Source: Zeugodacus cucurbitae (taxonomy: Eukaryota; Arthropoda; Insecta; Diptera; Tephritidae). From it: DNA of 64,000 nt. The stretch lies in contig NC_071669.1 in NCBI RefSeq assembly GCF_028554725.1, positions 57,516,501 through 57,580,500 on the forward strand, given 5' to 3'. The notes under the pieces were generated by a model. It did no database searches, had not been told where the DNA came from, and was given only the letters and a program-made list of their open reading frames with translations. This document shows positions 48,880 to 60,356 of this stretch, one piece after another; positions within the stretch are counted from its first letter, which is position 1; each line of letters opens with the position of its first letter. Both the position numbers and the translations under genes were made by a program.

Positions 48880-49632
48880 CTTCAGATCTCTTTGCATCCA
48901 GTGCAACAGCCGGCTACTGTAAAGATAATATAGACAGTGGGGCAGCAATCAAGTCAATAACATCGTATCAACTCTCTGCAAAAGTGTATTGAGTACCAGG
49001 GTGGCAGTGGACGGAGTTGCCAGAAGCAAGTGGTTACACTTCTACTGCATGCGAGGTCACAAAGTCATTGGGGGCAATGATATTGTAGACAGGGACACCA
49101 CCAAAAGTGGTGTACAACCGTCATACGGAAACATTCAAACCAACATTGACAAATCCATGCATTGTCTATACGCTGATATAGACAGGAACATGGTAAGGAA
49201 GATCACAACGCGCTGGAAAAATATAACGGGGTGCAAAACAGCTAAAGCCATGTGTAAATCGGTAGACCAGGAATACACAAAATTCCTACTGTCGCTCGAT
49301 AGAGAGAACTGTAGGAGCATCGTTGGAATTCTCACTGGTCACTGTCTGGTGGCGGCGCACGCCTTTAAGATGGGGCTGACGGATCGAGACAACTGCAGGA
49401 ATTGTCAAGAACAAAGTATAAGAGAAACAATGGAGCATCTCCTGTGCGCTTGTACTGCATTGTTAAGGCAAAGGCTCCATCATTTTGGAGCCCCACAGTA
49501 CGTAAAACCTCAGAACCTACTAAAATTTGCGAAAAGCGCAGACATCCTAAAGGTTGACTATTCCTCATTATGGTCCATGTATGGCTTTGGCCATATGGAA
49601 TAACCTAACCTAACCTAACCTATCATAACCTA
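48880..49632 (+). pseudogene. LINE RNase H domain and 3' end with CCTAA tail
   Basis: DNIDSGAAIKSITSYQ (degenerate SDSQAA motif) is followed after a stop by LHFYCMRGHKVIGGNDIVDR, the C-terminal RNase H motif. The Cys-rich terminus follows: GILTGHCLVAAHAFKMGL, CRNCQEQSIRETMEHLLCAC. An intact 204-codon frame at 48989-49603 covers most of this. The stop is followed directly by four CCTAA-type repeats (49601-49620). It is 5'-truncated and related to, but not the same family as, 44448-44799. Confidence 0.88.
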
Positions 49633-50075
49633 TTGAACTCTATACTGAATTTGGAGACAGCTGATTTGATGCTTTTTCTAGCTCCTGAAGCTTTTTCGAG
49701 TTTTTGCAGCATTTTTCAGCTTTATAAGCTTTTTCGAGCTTTCGAAACTTTCTCGAGCATCTTTGACTGCCATATTTTTCGAAAAATAGCGATTATTGGC
49801 CTTAAATTGAGTTTCTGTACTATTGGAGATGATCATGTGCTGTAATGAGCTTTTATGTTTACCTCGGTTCAGAATTCTCTATTGAACTATTTGGTATGGA
49901 GCCGCAAGGTAGCTGATTTAAAGCATTTTCGAGCTTTTTTGCAGTTTTCCGAGCTGTTGAAGTTTTAAAACCTTTCGAACGTATGCATTTCTTTTTCACT
50001 TTAACTGTCTAATTTTTAAATAATAGCGATTACTGACCTTAGATTGAGTTACTGTACTATTGGAGTTCAGAAATT
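49631..50075. repeat. tandem duplication, units of about 200-245 bp
   Basis: Unit 1 (49631-49830) and unit 2 (49879-50070) share TATTGAACT, AGCTGATTT, TTTTCGAGC, AATAGCGATTA, CCTTA(A/G)ATTGAGTT and CTGTACTATTGGAG in the same order. It begins directly after the LINE tail. No coding content. Confidence 0.7.
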
Positions 50076-50740
50076 TCGGAAAGACCCTGAAGAATGAATG
50101 TTCACCAAAATTGTGGAAGGTCTTTTTTATCATTTTAGTACTATGAACAAAAAATCACCTAAGAAACTATCTTTTTCACATTTTTGACTGGATGTTTATG
50201 TATTACTCATACTAAAAAGTTGTCTACTTCTGAGATTATTTGTAATTAAATAGAGGATTTCTGCAGAAACATTAAAATTTTGAGTACCTCAATAAAATTG
50301 TTACTTGTAAGTAAGCTGAACGCGAACCAGCCTAAGTTCACCAAAAAAAATATTGCGAATACTTCACCAAATAAACAACAAAGGAAAACAAGGTAGATGA
50401 AACAGTATCTTACATTAACTGCAGTTATTTTTCAACTATTCACTCCTTCAACTATTTCAACCAAATATAAATTGCTTCAAATACCTTTTTCGACCAACAA
50501 TTCACTGACGAAAGTTCTTCAACTTAGCACCGTTATTTACGGCAATTTCTCACGCAAAAATGAAAAATATAAAATTTGCAACATTCATGTTAAATAAGTA
50601 ACACAGCAATGAGCGTAAATTTAGAGTGACGTTAAGTTGGATGCGGTGCACTTATTTACACGCGTGCAGGAATGCAACAAATTTAGCGGCAGACATATTG
50701 CAACAGTGAACCCAATATACGAGTACGAATCGTAGAGCGA

Positions 50741-50763
50741 AAGAAAGAGAGAGAGAGAGAGAG
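50741..50763 (+). repeat. (GA)n microsatellite
   Basis: An AAGAAAGAGAGAGAGAGAG run. Confidence 0.9.
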
Positions 50764-52174
50764 TGAAAGAGGGAGTTACTCCTTCTTCTTCTTCGCTGAA
50801 ATGACGCTGCAGTGCAGTGAAGTTGTTGCAAGCCCGCGCAGAGTTAGTATAGTTGGTGTGGCATCATTAAACGTGGCGAAATGTGGCATTTATCTTAACT
50901 GTATAAGCGGCATTAAGCGCCAACTGACATGCAACTAACTGCGGAGCACTAAAACTGCGGAGCAAGTGCGCATAGTGCTTCGCCGCCTAAAAGCACATTG
51001 GCATATGGGCAGCAAGGCGCCGCTGGGCGTAGCTAACGCCTCGAAGACTGCCAAATAATGCACTGCAGCTGCGGTTGCAAGCGGAAATATTTGCTAGGAA
51101 ATATTTAAAGAAGCCGCTTGGGTGGCAGTGAAGAAGAAGTACTGCACAGAAGTGAAGAATGTAATATGTAGAAAAAAAATTAAATAAAATAAAGTGGAGA
51201 CAGCACCAGCTTTGGGACGGATGTAAGTTGTACACGCACAGGTTACCAGGTGTACTTTTAAAGTAATTACAATGCATTAGTTGCATGTGTGTATGTGTGA
51301 GTATATGAAATATGTGTGCGCTAAAACTAATTACTGTTTTTGTAGTGATGATGATTACAGCATAGGTGCGCATGATGAGAGTGCATTATATGATAAAAAA
51401 TAAATCTCGGATATTTTCTTTATAAAAAAACTGTGGCATTGGCTTAGTAATTATGTAAAAAGTCTATATATAGGGATGTATAATATTATAAATCGAAATC
51501 CCTGAGAGAAACTTGAAGTTCTGCCGATAAATTCAAGTTTTGAGCTATTTATGTGATAATGAGAGAAGCAACTGATAGTATCCATTAAGCGTGAACTCCA
51601 TTTATTTGTGAAATCTCTCTTCCTCCCTTTCAACTATGACGTATATTTTTTTCCAAAATATTAGTTAAATTTTTAGGAAGCCAATCAAACTATAGTTCTA
51701 GCATCTTAGAACTTTTACTTTCCAATTGCACAATTCGATAAAGAGAGAAACATTTTTGTCACTATTGAAAACTGTTTTATAGGCAACAGATCAAATACAA
51801 TTGGCTGAAGCATATTACGGTGCTTAATTATGGTGTTTGGCTTGTGTTTGTATATTTAATTCCCAAATTTTACTCCTATCATAAAAATAAAACATTTGCT
51901 AGGAAAATTCGAGCATTAGAGGTGAATTTCCTTCAAGCATTTGCCAAAAATATTTCACTTTGCATTTATATTCAATAATTTTGAGCAAACAAATGGGTTA
52001 AAAATTGAAACTTCAGGAATTTCCACTAATGTTTACTTTAATTCCTCGTTTTACACTTTTTTAATTTACCATTAGCATCCCGTTATGATCATTGGGAAAA
52101 GAAATGGAAGTTTCATTCCTACTTTGCGTTTAACAACCAATGGCCTGGGTATCAAGTGAGTTTTTTTTAAATTA

Positions 52175-52440
52175 ACTTTGCTTCCGCCGTTTTCCAATAG
52201 ATTTCTCTAGGGTCAAGCACTGGTCGATTAAATCGATTTTTTTATATCGATCTTGGACATTTGTGCCAACATTAACCCAACAAAATATTTGTAGATCTGT
52301 TTGCATCCCAAACTAATTCTCAACTGAAAATGTCACTTTTTGAGCCGAATTCTCGACAATTGCGGGAAATTTTGCTTTTCCTTTTTAATTTCAAGAAAAG
52401 TGCGGCTAAGGCTCATCGACATTTGTAACCGTTTTTATAA
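52175..52440 (+). mobile_element. mariner-derived fragment with uninterrupted leader
   Basis: Leader CTTCCGCCGTTTTCCAATAG, then GTCAAGCACTGGTCGAT and TTTTTTTATATCGATCTTGG, then the start MSLFEPNSRQLREILLFLF. Coding sequence stops at the deletion joint with ACATTTGTAACCGTTTTTAT, as in 10760-11000. This copy provides the empty site for the DINE-1-like insertion at 13416. Confidence 0.82.
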
Positions 52441-53430
52441 AAAAAAAATCATATTTATTAATTCTAACCAAAATCCAAAATTTACCTGCTTTTGTAATCA
52501 CAATTAACTAATTAATACATTTTGGGTACATCTAACTGCTTTCGTAATCACCGTACCCAATATTATTGCAACTAAAATTGTTACTGTGATCCAACCAAAA
52601 TAGCGGAAGCGCTATTGCTATAGTGATCGAATTAGAATCATTGAACTGTCATTGCGATTTTAATTCACTGCTATTTAGAAAAAAAGATCGCAGTTGCTAT
52701 ATGCGATTTTTCAATCCCAGTGAAATTACCGGTAGTGAAACTTAGCACATCACTATTTTGAATATGATGACTCGCAAGTGAACTTATTACCCTCAGTTGG
52801 ATTATGTCTACTTAGTCTGATTGGTACTCATGTGGTATTTGTGAAAATCTTGTTTGGTAGATAACGAGATTGAAGTTAAATTATTTCAGATGCTCCATCG
52901 GACATTTTTCAAAAGTTTTTGGTGCTATAATAAATAAATTTGGTACTTCTTTAAAATAGTCAAAGTTTCATCTGCCTCTCGGTGATTAGTTTTACCGACT
53001 AACCGAATACAACCTATTCAGTCATTACCAGAATGCTTTTGAGATCTTAGAAATACTTTATGTGGCAACGGAAAGGGTGGTTCAAATTCACTACATACGG
53101 TACCAATATTGAGTATAAATCAAATATTTGCCTCTTTCAGCAAGCTAAATTATTTCTTCTATATGACAAAGAATGAATTAAAAGGTACTATAGATGGATA
53201 ATATTATGACAAGGATTTGGCGTTTTACTAAATTATCGCAAAAATCTAATCAATAAAAGAGCAATGATGATGTGAGATACATATGTACATAGTATACTAT
53301 TATACTATTATACATGGCGTATAAGTAACCAGCAACTTTGATTTATCTGCTACTAACTGATACTACATCATCGAATATTCAAAATGAAAGCCTACACAAT
53401 GAATTTTTCCTTCAGCGAAAGCTAATTTTA

Positions 53431-55817
53431 GGGTTTTTCAATTGGTACGCTACAAAAGTAGACAGCAAACGACGCCATATTTTCCGCCGCTCTTTTGCTA
53501 TTTCTTTTCAGTAAGGTTTGGATTTTAAGCTTTGAAAGATATACGATCCAACGAGTCGAAATTTTTAAAATTTACTACAGGAATTCAGAGTCAGTGGCCT
53601 CAACTTTACGAGTGCTACGTCCAATTTTCGTTCGTCATAATCGTCCTGTCAGATCGACAATTTAGCGTCTAGTGGAAAAATTTGAGTCCGCAGGCACAGT
53701 GGAAAATTGTCCCGTGCCAGTGAGACAAAGAATTGCAGCTCGCAGTGTCGATAATATTGCTACCGTTAGCACATCAATTGAGGAAGACACAAATCAGTGT
53801 CTCACATGTCGATTTCAAGCGTTGGGACGAATTTTGCGAAAATATCTTGGCTTATATCGTTACAAGATCAAATGAGCGCACGAACTGAAGCCGCTTGACC
53901 ACCAGAATCATCGAATGTTCGTGAATTGGGCTGAGCAACAACTTTTATAAAAACAAGTAAGGAAGGGCTAAGTTCGGGTGTAGTCGAACATTTTATACTC
54001 TCGCAATTTATTTATTTAACTTTATTTATATTAATAATACACAATTTGGCCCACATATTCGTCATATATATTGTATAAAGTCCATTGAAAGTTGGAAACC
54101 ATAATATTAGGTTAGAAGCACCGAGGTCCTCGTGTTCGATATATGGGGCCTTAAAAACCTATGGTCCGATTTCGGCGATTTTTAGAATGGGGCTGCCACA
54201 CTATTAACATAGTATTTGTGAAAAGTTCTGCACCGATATCTACACTAGTACTTACTTTATATATTATAAAGGAAACGATTCAGGTCGTCTTCAAAGTTCT
54301 GGTATAAAGGAAGTAGGCGTGGTTGTGAAGCGATTTGGCCTATTTTAACAACATATCATTCGGATGTAAGGAAACTCTTACAAACCAAGTTTCATTGAAA
54401 TCGGTCGAGTGGTTCCTGAGATATGGTTTTTGACACATAAGTGGGCGACGCCACGCCCATTTTCCATTTTGTAAAAAAATCTGAGTGCAGCTTTCATCTG
54501 CCATTTTTTATGTGAAATTTAGTGTTTCTGACGTTTTTCGTTAATGAGTTAAGCTACTTTTAGTAATTTTCAACCTAACTTTTGTATGGGAGGTGGGCGT
54601 GGTTATAATCCGATTTCTTTCATTTTTGGACTGTATTAGGAAGTGGCTAAAGAACGACTGCAGAAAGTTTGGTTTATATAGCTCTATTGGTTTGCGAGAT
54701 ATGTACAAAAAACTTAGTAGGGGGCAGGGCCACGCCCACTTCCCCAAAAAAATTGCATCCAAATATGCCTCTTCATAGTGCGATCCTTCATACCAAATTT
54801 TATTTCCATAGCTTTATTTATGGCTTAGTTATGGCACTTTATGTGTTTTCGGTTTTCGCCATTTTGTGGGCGTGGCAGTGGTCCGATTTTGCTCATTTTC
54901 GAAAGCAACCTTCCTATGGTGCCAAGAAATAAGTGTGCCATTTTTCATCAAGATATCTTAATTTTTACTTGCTTGAACAGACGAACGGACGGACGGACAG
55001 ACATTCGGATTTGAACTCCACTCTTCACCCTGATCACTTTGGTATATATAACCCTATATCTAACTCGTTTAGTTTTGGGTGTTACAAACAACCGTTATGT
55101 GAACAAAACTATAATACTCTCTTAGCAACTTTGTTGCGAGAGTATAAAAGTTATCCGGATTTTCATCGAAAAATCAATTTCAGCGATAAGGCTCATTTCT
55201 GGCTGAATGCCTTCGTCAATAAGCAAAATATGCGTTATTGGTCAGGCAGCAATCCACACTCACTGTATGAGCCACCATTGCATGCCGAAAAAATGGCGGT
55301 TTGGTGGGGTTTATCGGTCGGCGTCGTCATTGGGCTGTACTTCTTCCGTGATGATCAAGACCGGCACGTTACTGTGAATGGGAATCGCTACCGCTTAATA
55401 ATAACCGAATATTTTTGGCCCGAATTGGATGATATGAACTTGGACAATATGTGATGCCAACAGGACGGCGCCACAAGCCACACAGCGATTGTCACAATAG
55501 ATTTATTGAAAACCAAGTATGGTGAACGTTTTATCTTACGAAATGGCCAAGTCAATTGCCCGCCTCTGTCGTGACGCCGTTAGACTATTTCCTTTGTGGC
55601 TACGTCAAGCCTATCGTTTATGCCAATAAGGCAGCGACGACTGATGAACTTCGTACGAATATCGAACGAGAAATTGTACGGTATAAACTTGAAAACTGTC
55701 GAAAATTGGGTTCAGCGTGGTGGCGATGCAAAAGAAATCGACAAATAATTTCATTGATATCCCAAAACGTTTATGTTTTATTTTAAAACTTTAGTAGCTC
55801 TCTTATTGAAAACCCCT
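53431..55817 (+). pseudogene. rosa-like Tc1/mariner transposon, split by a DINE-1-like insertion
   Basis: The ends are GGGTTTTTCAATTGGTACGC and the inverse of GGGGTTTTCAATAAGAGAGC. The N-terminal half (53530-53945) shows NSESVASTLRVLRPIF, RLVEKFESAGTVEN and HRMFVNWAEQQL. The catalytic half (55150-55790) shows INFSDKAHFWLNAFVNKQN (first Asp), QQDGATSHTA (second Asp) and TPLDYFLCGYVK (third Asp). All three catalytic Asp survive, but a TGA stands where a Trp precedes QQDG, and small deletions shift the frame before TPLD. The insertion at 53954-55149 splits the gene between AEQQL and PDFHRKI. The C-terminal tail is degraded. Confidence 0.9.
53954..55149 (-). mobile_element. DINE-1-like (HINE) element, copy 8, full length, divergent half
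   Basis: It runs from CAAGTAAGGAAGGGCTAAG with a degenerate hairpin (GTTCGGGTGTAGTCGAAC) to GCAACTTTGTTGCGAGAGTATAAAA. The half near 54000-54400 differs from copies 1, 3, 5, 6 and 7 but matches copy 9 (GGCCCACATATTCGTCATAT; CCACACTATTAACATAGTAT), so copies 8 and 9 form a subfamily. It is inserted in the coding region of the rosa-like transposon. Confidence 0.92.
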
Positions 55818-56826
55818 TTATATTTAGGCACTTTAATGGTGACTACATTCAGATTAATTAGGTTATTAGGTTTTTCAGAGTTTAAAAATAAATAATAATT
55901 ACGAAATTGTTGGAATATTTATTTTGCCGCATTTCGGTTAAGTTCATATTTGAAAAGAATTTAAATTGACTTTCAGATTATCATTTTTTGATTTTTAGAA
56001 ATTCCACTATTAGAAAAACCTATGAAATTAAAATGGATTGCATTTATGAATATATGACCAATTAGTATTTAAATTTTTAGCTTTTAGAAAAACTGCAAGC
56101 AATTTTAATTCACGCTACCAAATTACTATTTGCTTTTTCAAAATTTATGCGTAGCAATTTTTACTGTGTTTCTTTCACCAATTCCATGCGCTAATCAAAT
56201 ATTGATTTTTGAATCAACAGACATATATAGAGCCAGTAGATATGTATTGGTTATTCCACTTTGACCGTCATTGCGTTGAAATTTTAATGAATACATTTTC
56301 GCAATTTCAGCGAATTACTGCTGGACTTAACACAATCAGTGAGCCATAACGCCAACCTTTAGCCAGACCAGGCAAGCCAGTCAGTCAGCCAGCTGCAGCG
56401 TGAATTGCACACACACACACACAGCTTTCATGATGCTGTCCGGCGTTGCAGCGCTAACCGAATTTACTGTCGCGCTGCTTTTTGATGACTGCACGCTGCT
56501 GGCAATGTCTGTGTTTGTATTTGTTTGTGTGTGAGTGTGTGTGCTAGCGCGCGCGTCATTTTATTGCAACTTCATTGCACTTTGACAGTTGACATATTTT
56601 TAATCTATTTATGCAAGCAGCAAGCGAATAAGCCACGTCACTACAGTTGCGGCAACATAGCACGCGCATAAGCTAACCACACAGACACACGCACACACAC
56701 ATAGCTATTGCTGTGTATTTTTGTAAGAGCGCTTCATAAATATTTTTATCTCTAGCTTAAGCAGCTATATAACTATATGTATATATATATCAATATATGT
56801 GTATGTAGTTGTAAATATGTACTTAC

Positions 56827-56978
56827 TCCAACCAGGCGCCGGCACGATTAAACCGGATATCATCTCCTCGCTCATTACGGGCGGATCCGATGGTGGCGGT
56901 GGACAAACCAATGAATCAATCATGTCATCAGTGACGCGCATAATGCCAACTAGATCTGGTGGCTCAGTGCGTGATGAG
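56827..56978 (-). CDS. sif: still life (sif) exon, linker upstream of DH domain
   Basis: Minus-strand exon of 152 bases with acceptor AATTTTTCAG and donor GTAAGT. It encodes SSRTEPPDLVGIMRVTDDMI, then DSLVCPPPPSDPPVMSEEMI and SGLIVPAPGW plus the first base of the Asn shared with the next exon. The first Ser codon takes two bases from an upstream exon outside the window. It is a Pro-rich linker expected between the PDZ and DH domains of SIF. No stop or frameshift; the exon is 1+150+1 bases, which fits both neighbours. Confidence 0.9.
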
Positions 56979-57250
56979 CTGAAAAATTGCAAAAATTGCA
57001 AAGCATTAAAAATAAAACAAAGAAAATGGCGACGACTTTAAACGAGTTTAATATGCGGCAGTAGTTACTTGTATATTATAATGAGAGTGTAGATATGTCT
57101 TTATAAGTAGCAAGTTGATGGATGATAGTTTATGATACCGGAATGTGATTAGTTGTGGTCAGTTTCTCGGATCACTTTTATTTTTGCATTTTGCATTTTT
57201 GCATGTAAATATACTATACTGAACTTATTATGAAAATTTCCATATTAAAG

Positions 57251-57398
57251 ATTACTCATACGCCCTGTATTACTATAATAGCATCCAGATGGTAGTATGT
57301 GTGGTACAGTGCGTATGAGTGACATTTTGGAATAATGAGTATGCCGTGTCGTATGAGTAACAAATATTTCATACTCAAATGGAAAATTACTCATACGC
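57251..57398. repeat. cluster of inverted GCGTATGAGTAAC motifs
   Basis: ATTACTCATACGCC (57251), GTGCGTATGAGTGAC (57310), GTCGTATGAGTAAC (57349) and ATTACTCATACGCC (57386) are arranged as alternating inverted copies. Single copies occur at 7607 and 12762 and a pair at 62051-62123. Confidence 0.75.
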
Positions 57399-57551
57399 CG
57401 TGTATTACATAATAAAATATAAAATGATATGATATGAGTCAATGAGGTCTAGATTTTTGGAATGATAAAAAAATTATTAGCAAAATTTTGTTTAGTAGTA
57501 TGTGTTATCAATTTTATTTTTACTTGTAAATAGTGTTTTTCCAAACTGTAC

Positions 57552-58017
57552 TACAGTGGAACTTCTCTAACTCGAATCACCATAATCCACAAAAAAACTT
57601 CGAGTTGTAGAATTTTTCACTAAAACATAAATTTTTCAAAAAAGCTGTAAAATATAGATTTACCCACAGTTTTGGACTTTGCTCTTGTTTGGCTCTTGAC
57701 GTCTGTATCTCATGACTTTCTTAAACGATTTATGAAATCTATAAGTGTAATATCAAATTTTTGTTTGTCTCCATACGATATAGAGGGACTCCTTTAAAAT
57801 TGTTTCTTGATAGAAAAATTTTAAATTTTGTATTATGCCCTGGTCGAAAAGTTCGATTTATGGAAGGAAATTTGTATGAAATTTGACTTCTATTGCCAAT
57901 TTACGAATTCGAGTTATGGAGAACTTCGAGTTAGAGTTAGAAGTTTGAGTTATGGAAGCAAATTTGTATGAAATTTGATTTCTAAATAAAAGTTCGAGTT
58001 ATGGAAGTTCCATTGTA
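57552..58017. mobile_element. pogo-like MITE (466 bp)
   Basis: It begins TACAGTGGAACTTCTCTAAC and ends with the inverse of TACAATGGAACTTCCATAAC, about 22 of 25 matching bases, with TA at both limits. CAGTGGAAC starts with TA duplication are characteristic of pogo/Tigger-type elements. The interior repeats TTCGAGTTATGGA several times. No transposase is encoded. Confidence 0.82.
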
Positions 58018-58245
58018 TTTTTATATTTTTTGTGATTTTTTCAAAACTTATAATATAGAGTGCTGGGCTGAGAGACCGCTTAAATAGTTGCACCCACTTT
58101 AAGTTTGAGCAAGTTCGCTATGTCTAATTGTATTGCCATGCATTTATTGTCTTATATAGATAGTGCTATAAAGAGTTGATTTGCATCAGAAAAATTATCA
58201 ATTGAGTTTGCGAAAAGTATGTGAAAGTGAAGTTTTATAAAAAAT

Positions 58246-59095
58246 ATGCCAAAACGGCGACAAATGACTGATGTCACTAAAGAGCAAATATTGGCCTTAT
58301 TGCAGCAGAATCAAAGCTCTATGCAAATTTCGGGCTTTTTGGGATTAAGCAAGGCTACTGTAGCAGATTACATAAAAAATAGGTTGACAGGTGCTTTTGC
58401 CCGGAAAAAGGGGTCTGGAAAGACGACAGTCGCCCAAGACAGGCTCATCCGACGGTCTAATCTACTGAATCGCTTTAAATCCTCGTCAGATATTAAAAAG
58501 GACCTGAGGCATGATATTGGATGCATTAACGATACTCCGTAGACTCAGAGGGGCAAAATTTAAGGGACGACGTCTTTCAAAAAGACCGTTTTCGAGCCAA
58601 CTAATGAGGAAACAGCGGGCGAAAGAGCATGGAAATTTGTCGGTAGATCAGTGGCAGACGGTAATTTTCTCGGATGAATACAAGTTTAATATTTTTGAAT
58701 CAGATGGTATCCGCCATGTATGGAGAAAGTCAGGCGACTGGTTCAGCGAAGAATATCTACAAGCAACAGTACGCCAGCCAGCTGTTTTTTTTATAATGGA
58801 CTAAAAGGGATTTATTTAATTTAAGCTATAGTCAACGGTGAGGCATAAATAATTTTTTTTTAATTCTTCTATCTGTTACCAATCTCATTCATAACTAATT
58901 TTGATGCTCTGCCTTGATATATTATGCAACAGGTAGCCGTACAGAAGCTGAAGAACCAGAAATAACTGCACTCCGTCCTTTTGAAAAGATGGTATGTTGA
59001 CATGGAGGTTGCATTACTCCACAAGCTAATTTCGTCAACACCAGCAAGGATTAAGGTGGTCATTAAGGCAAAATAATGCGCAACAAAGTATTGAT
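58246..59095 (+). pseudogene. Tc1-like transposase, internally deleted
   Basis: The N-terminal part starts MPKRRQMTDVTKEQILALLQ and continues with MQISGFLGLSKATVADYI, a paired-type helix-turn-helix. After a frameshift near 58540 the catalytic start follows: DQWQTVIFSDEYKFNIFESD (first Asp) and RHVWRKSGDWFSEEYL. The region with the other catalytic residues is missing. A C-terminal piece is visible near 59016-59093 (LHKLISSTPARIKVVIKAK, then C-A-T-K-Y and a stop), as in Tc1 proteins that end in GGHTKY. Inactive. Terminal repeats were not identified. Confidence 0.83.
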
Positions 59096-59849
59096 TGAAT
59101 ATTTTCCAAAAGTTGAAGTCAAAATATGAAATATAAAGAAACAATCACTGTGAACCAAATTTGAAAACAAAAAATCTCTGCCGAAATATTTAACTCTAAT
59201 ATTATTTGGCTAATAATTTATTTTATTACTTATTAGAAAACCAAACACAAAATCTAAATTTTACTCATTTTCTTGGATGAATATTTTTGCTCAAAAATCA
59301 AATTTTAGTACATGCTCAGTACTCTATATTGTGATCTTAGTAATCATTATATACATTTTGTTCTCATTAAAATAGAGAAATATTCCGATTTATATTGATT
59401 AGAAAATTACTTGGAGAACATATTCTGTCATTATAGGAACAAAAAAAAAAACTCTTTCAATGCAATTCTGACCATTTTGAATAATGTGGAAAATATTATA
59501 TATACAATATATACAAATAAAGTATATTATTTTTTATAAATTTATTTTATAAAGTCAAATATTTTACAATATTGTATATTAATGAAATTATTTCTGTGGA
59601 ATGTTTCAGAAAGTATTTTAATTTTATGCTCTTAACTGACTGCGAATTCTTTGGAAAATATAAATACCCTTTATTTTATATTCTAACAAGCACATATTTA
59701 CCTAATTTTTTGGAAATTTATAGTTTTGTAACAGCCGCCTAAATGTAGGCAACGTTTTTTTCTTAACTCAATTGTGTGATCGGTCAGCAGTTGCGAAGTG
59801 TAATTTGGAATTTAATAGTTGTTACGTTTTGCGGTGTGATCACCATTGC

Positions 59850-60356
59850 ACATATCGCTCATTTACATGAATAGTGTCACAACTCAAAAAAGTTGATTTT
59901 TCACGAGAGCGGTTTAAAGTGTGAAAAAAAACTAGTGTATTGTATGTTATTTAATAAAATGATGAGAATAAGTGGACTAAAAAGAGTGTACTGAAGCTTT
60001 GCAGTAGGCATAAACGTGACGTAAATGTGTCGTTATTGCCGAAAAATGCAACATGAAAAATTTAATTAATTTTTCACCAATATCGTTCTAACAAAAAAAA
60101 ATGTCGTTTTTTCTGAAAAAAAAAATGCATGCCTTATTCTGGCACAACTGAGATATGTCGTTGTTGTGGTTAAAACAGACTGCAACATAGTAAGTTGAAT
60201 AGCGTCACATTCTTATTTCACGTTTTATTTTTCTACGCATCGGAATGAAATTTTTGTACAATATGAACGATGAAATTGCGCACATACTCAACTCAAAAAA
60301 CACAAAAAATCGTGTTTTTTGAGTTGTGACACTATTCATGTCAATGAGCGATATGT
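59850..60356. mobile_element. TIR element (507 bp) with 42-bp inverted ends
   Basis: The ends ACATATCGCTCATTTACATG.. (59850-59891) and the inverse of 60315-60356 match over 42 bases with one mismatch (T/G). The CAACTCAAAAAA end motif recurs inside, forming a 15-bp perfect hairpin at 60289-60303 and 60312-60326 with an 8-base loop. No ORF. Superfamily unknown; no clear target duplication at the limits. Confidence 0.85.

Larger units (their letters stand above)
46740..56826 (-). other. intron of sif (about 10.1 kb)
   Basis: It holds a DINE-1-like copy (47378-48538), a LINE end (48880-49632), a tandem duplication (49631-50075), a GA tract (50741-50763), a mariner piece (52175-52440) and a rosa-like transposon (53431-55817) split by another DINE-1-like copy. 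The stretches 46800-47377, 50076-52174, 52441-53430 and 55818-56826 show nothing beyond (TG/CA) tracts. Confidence 0.85.

Noticed and set aside
58040..58110. Terminal inverted repeat of the Tc1-like element
   Set aside because: GTGCTGGGCTGAGAG looked like a terminus, but no inverse partner was found downstream.
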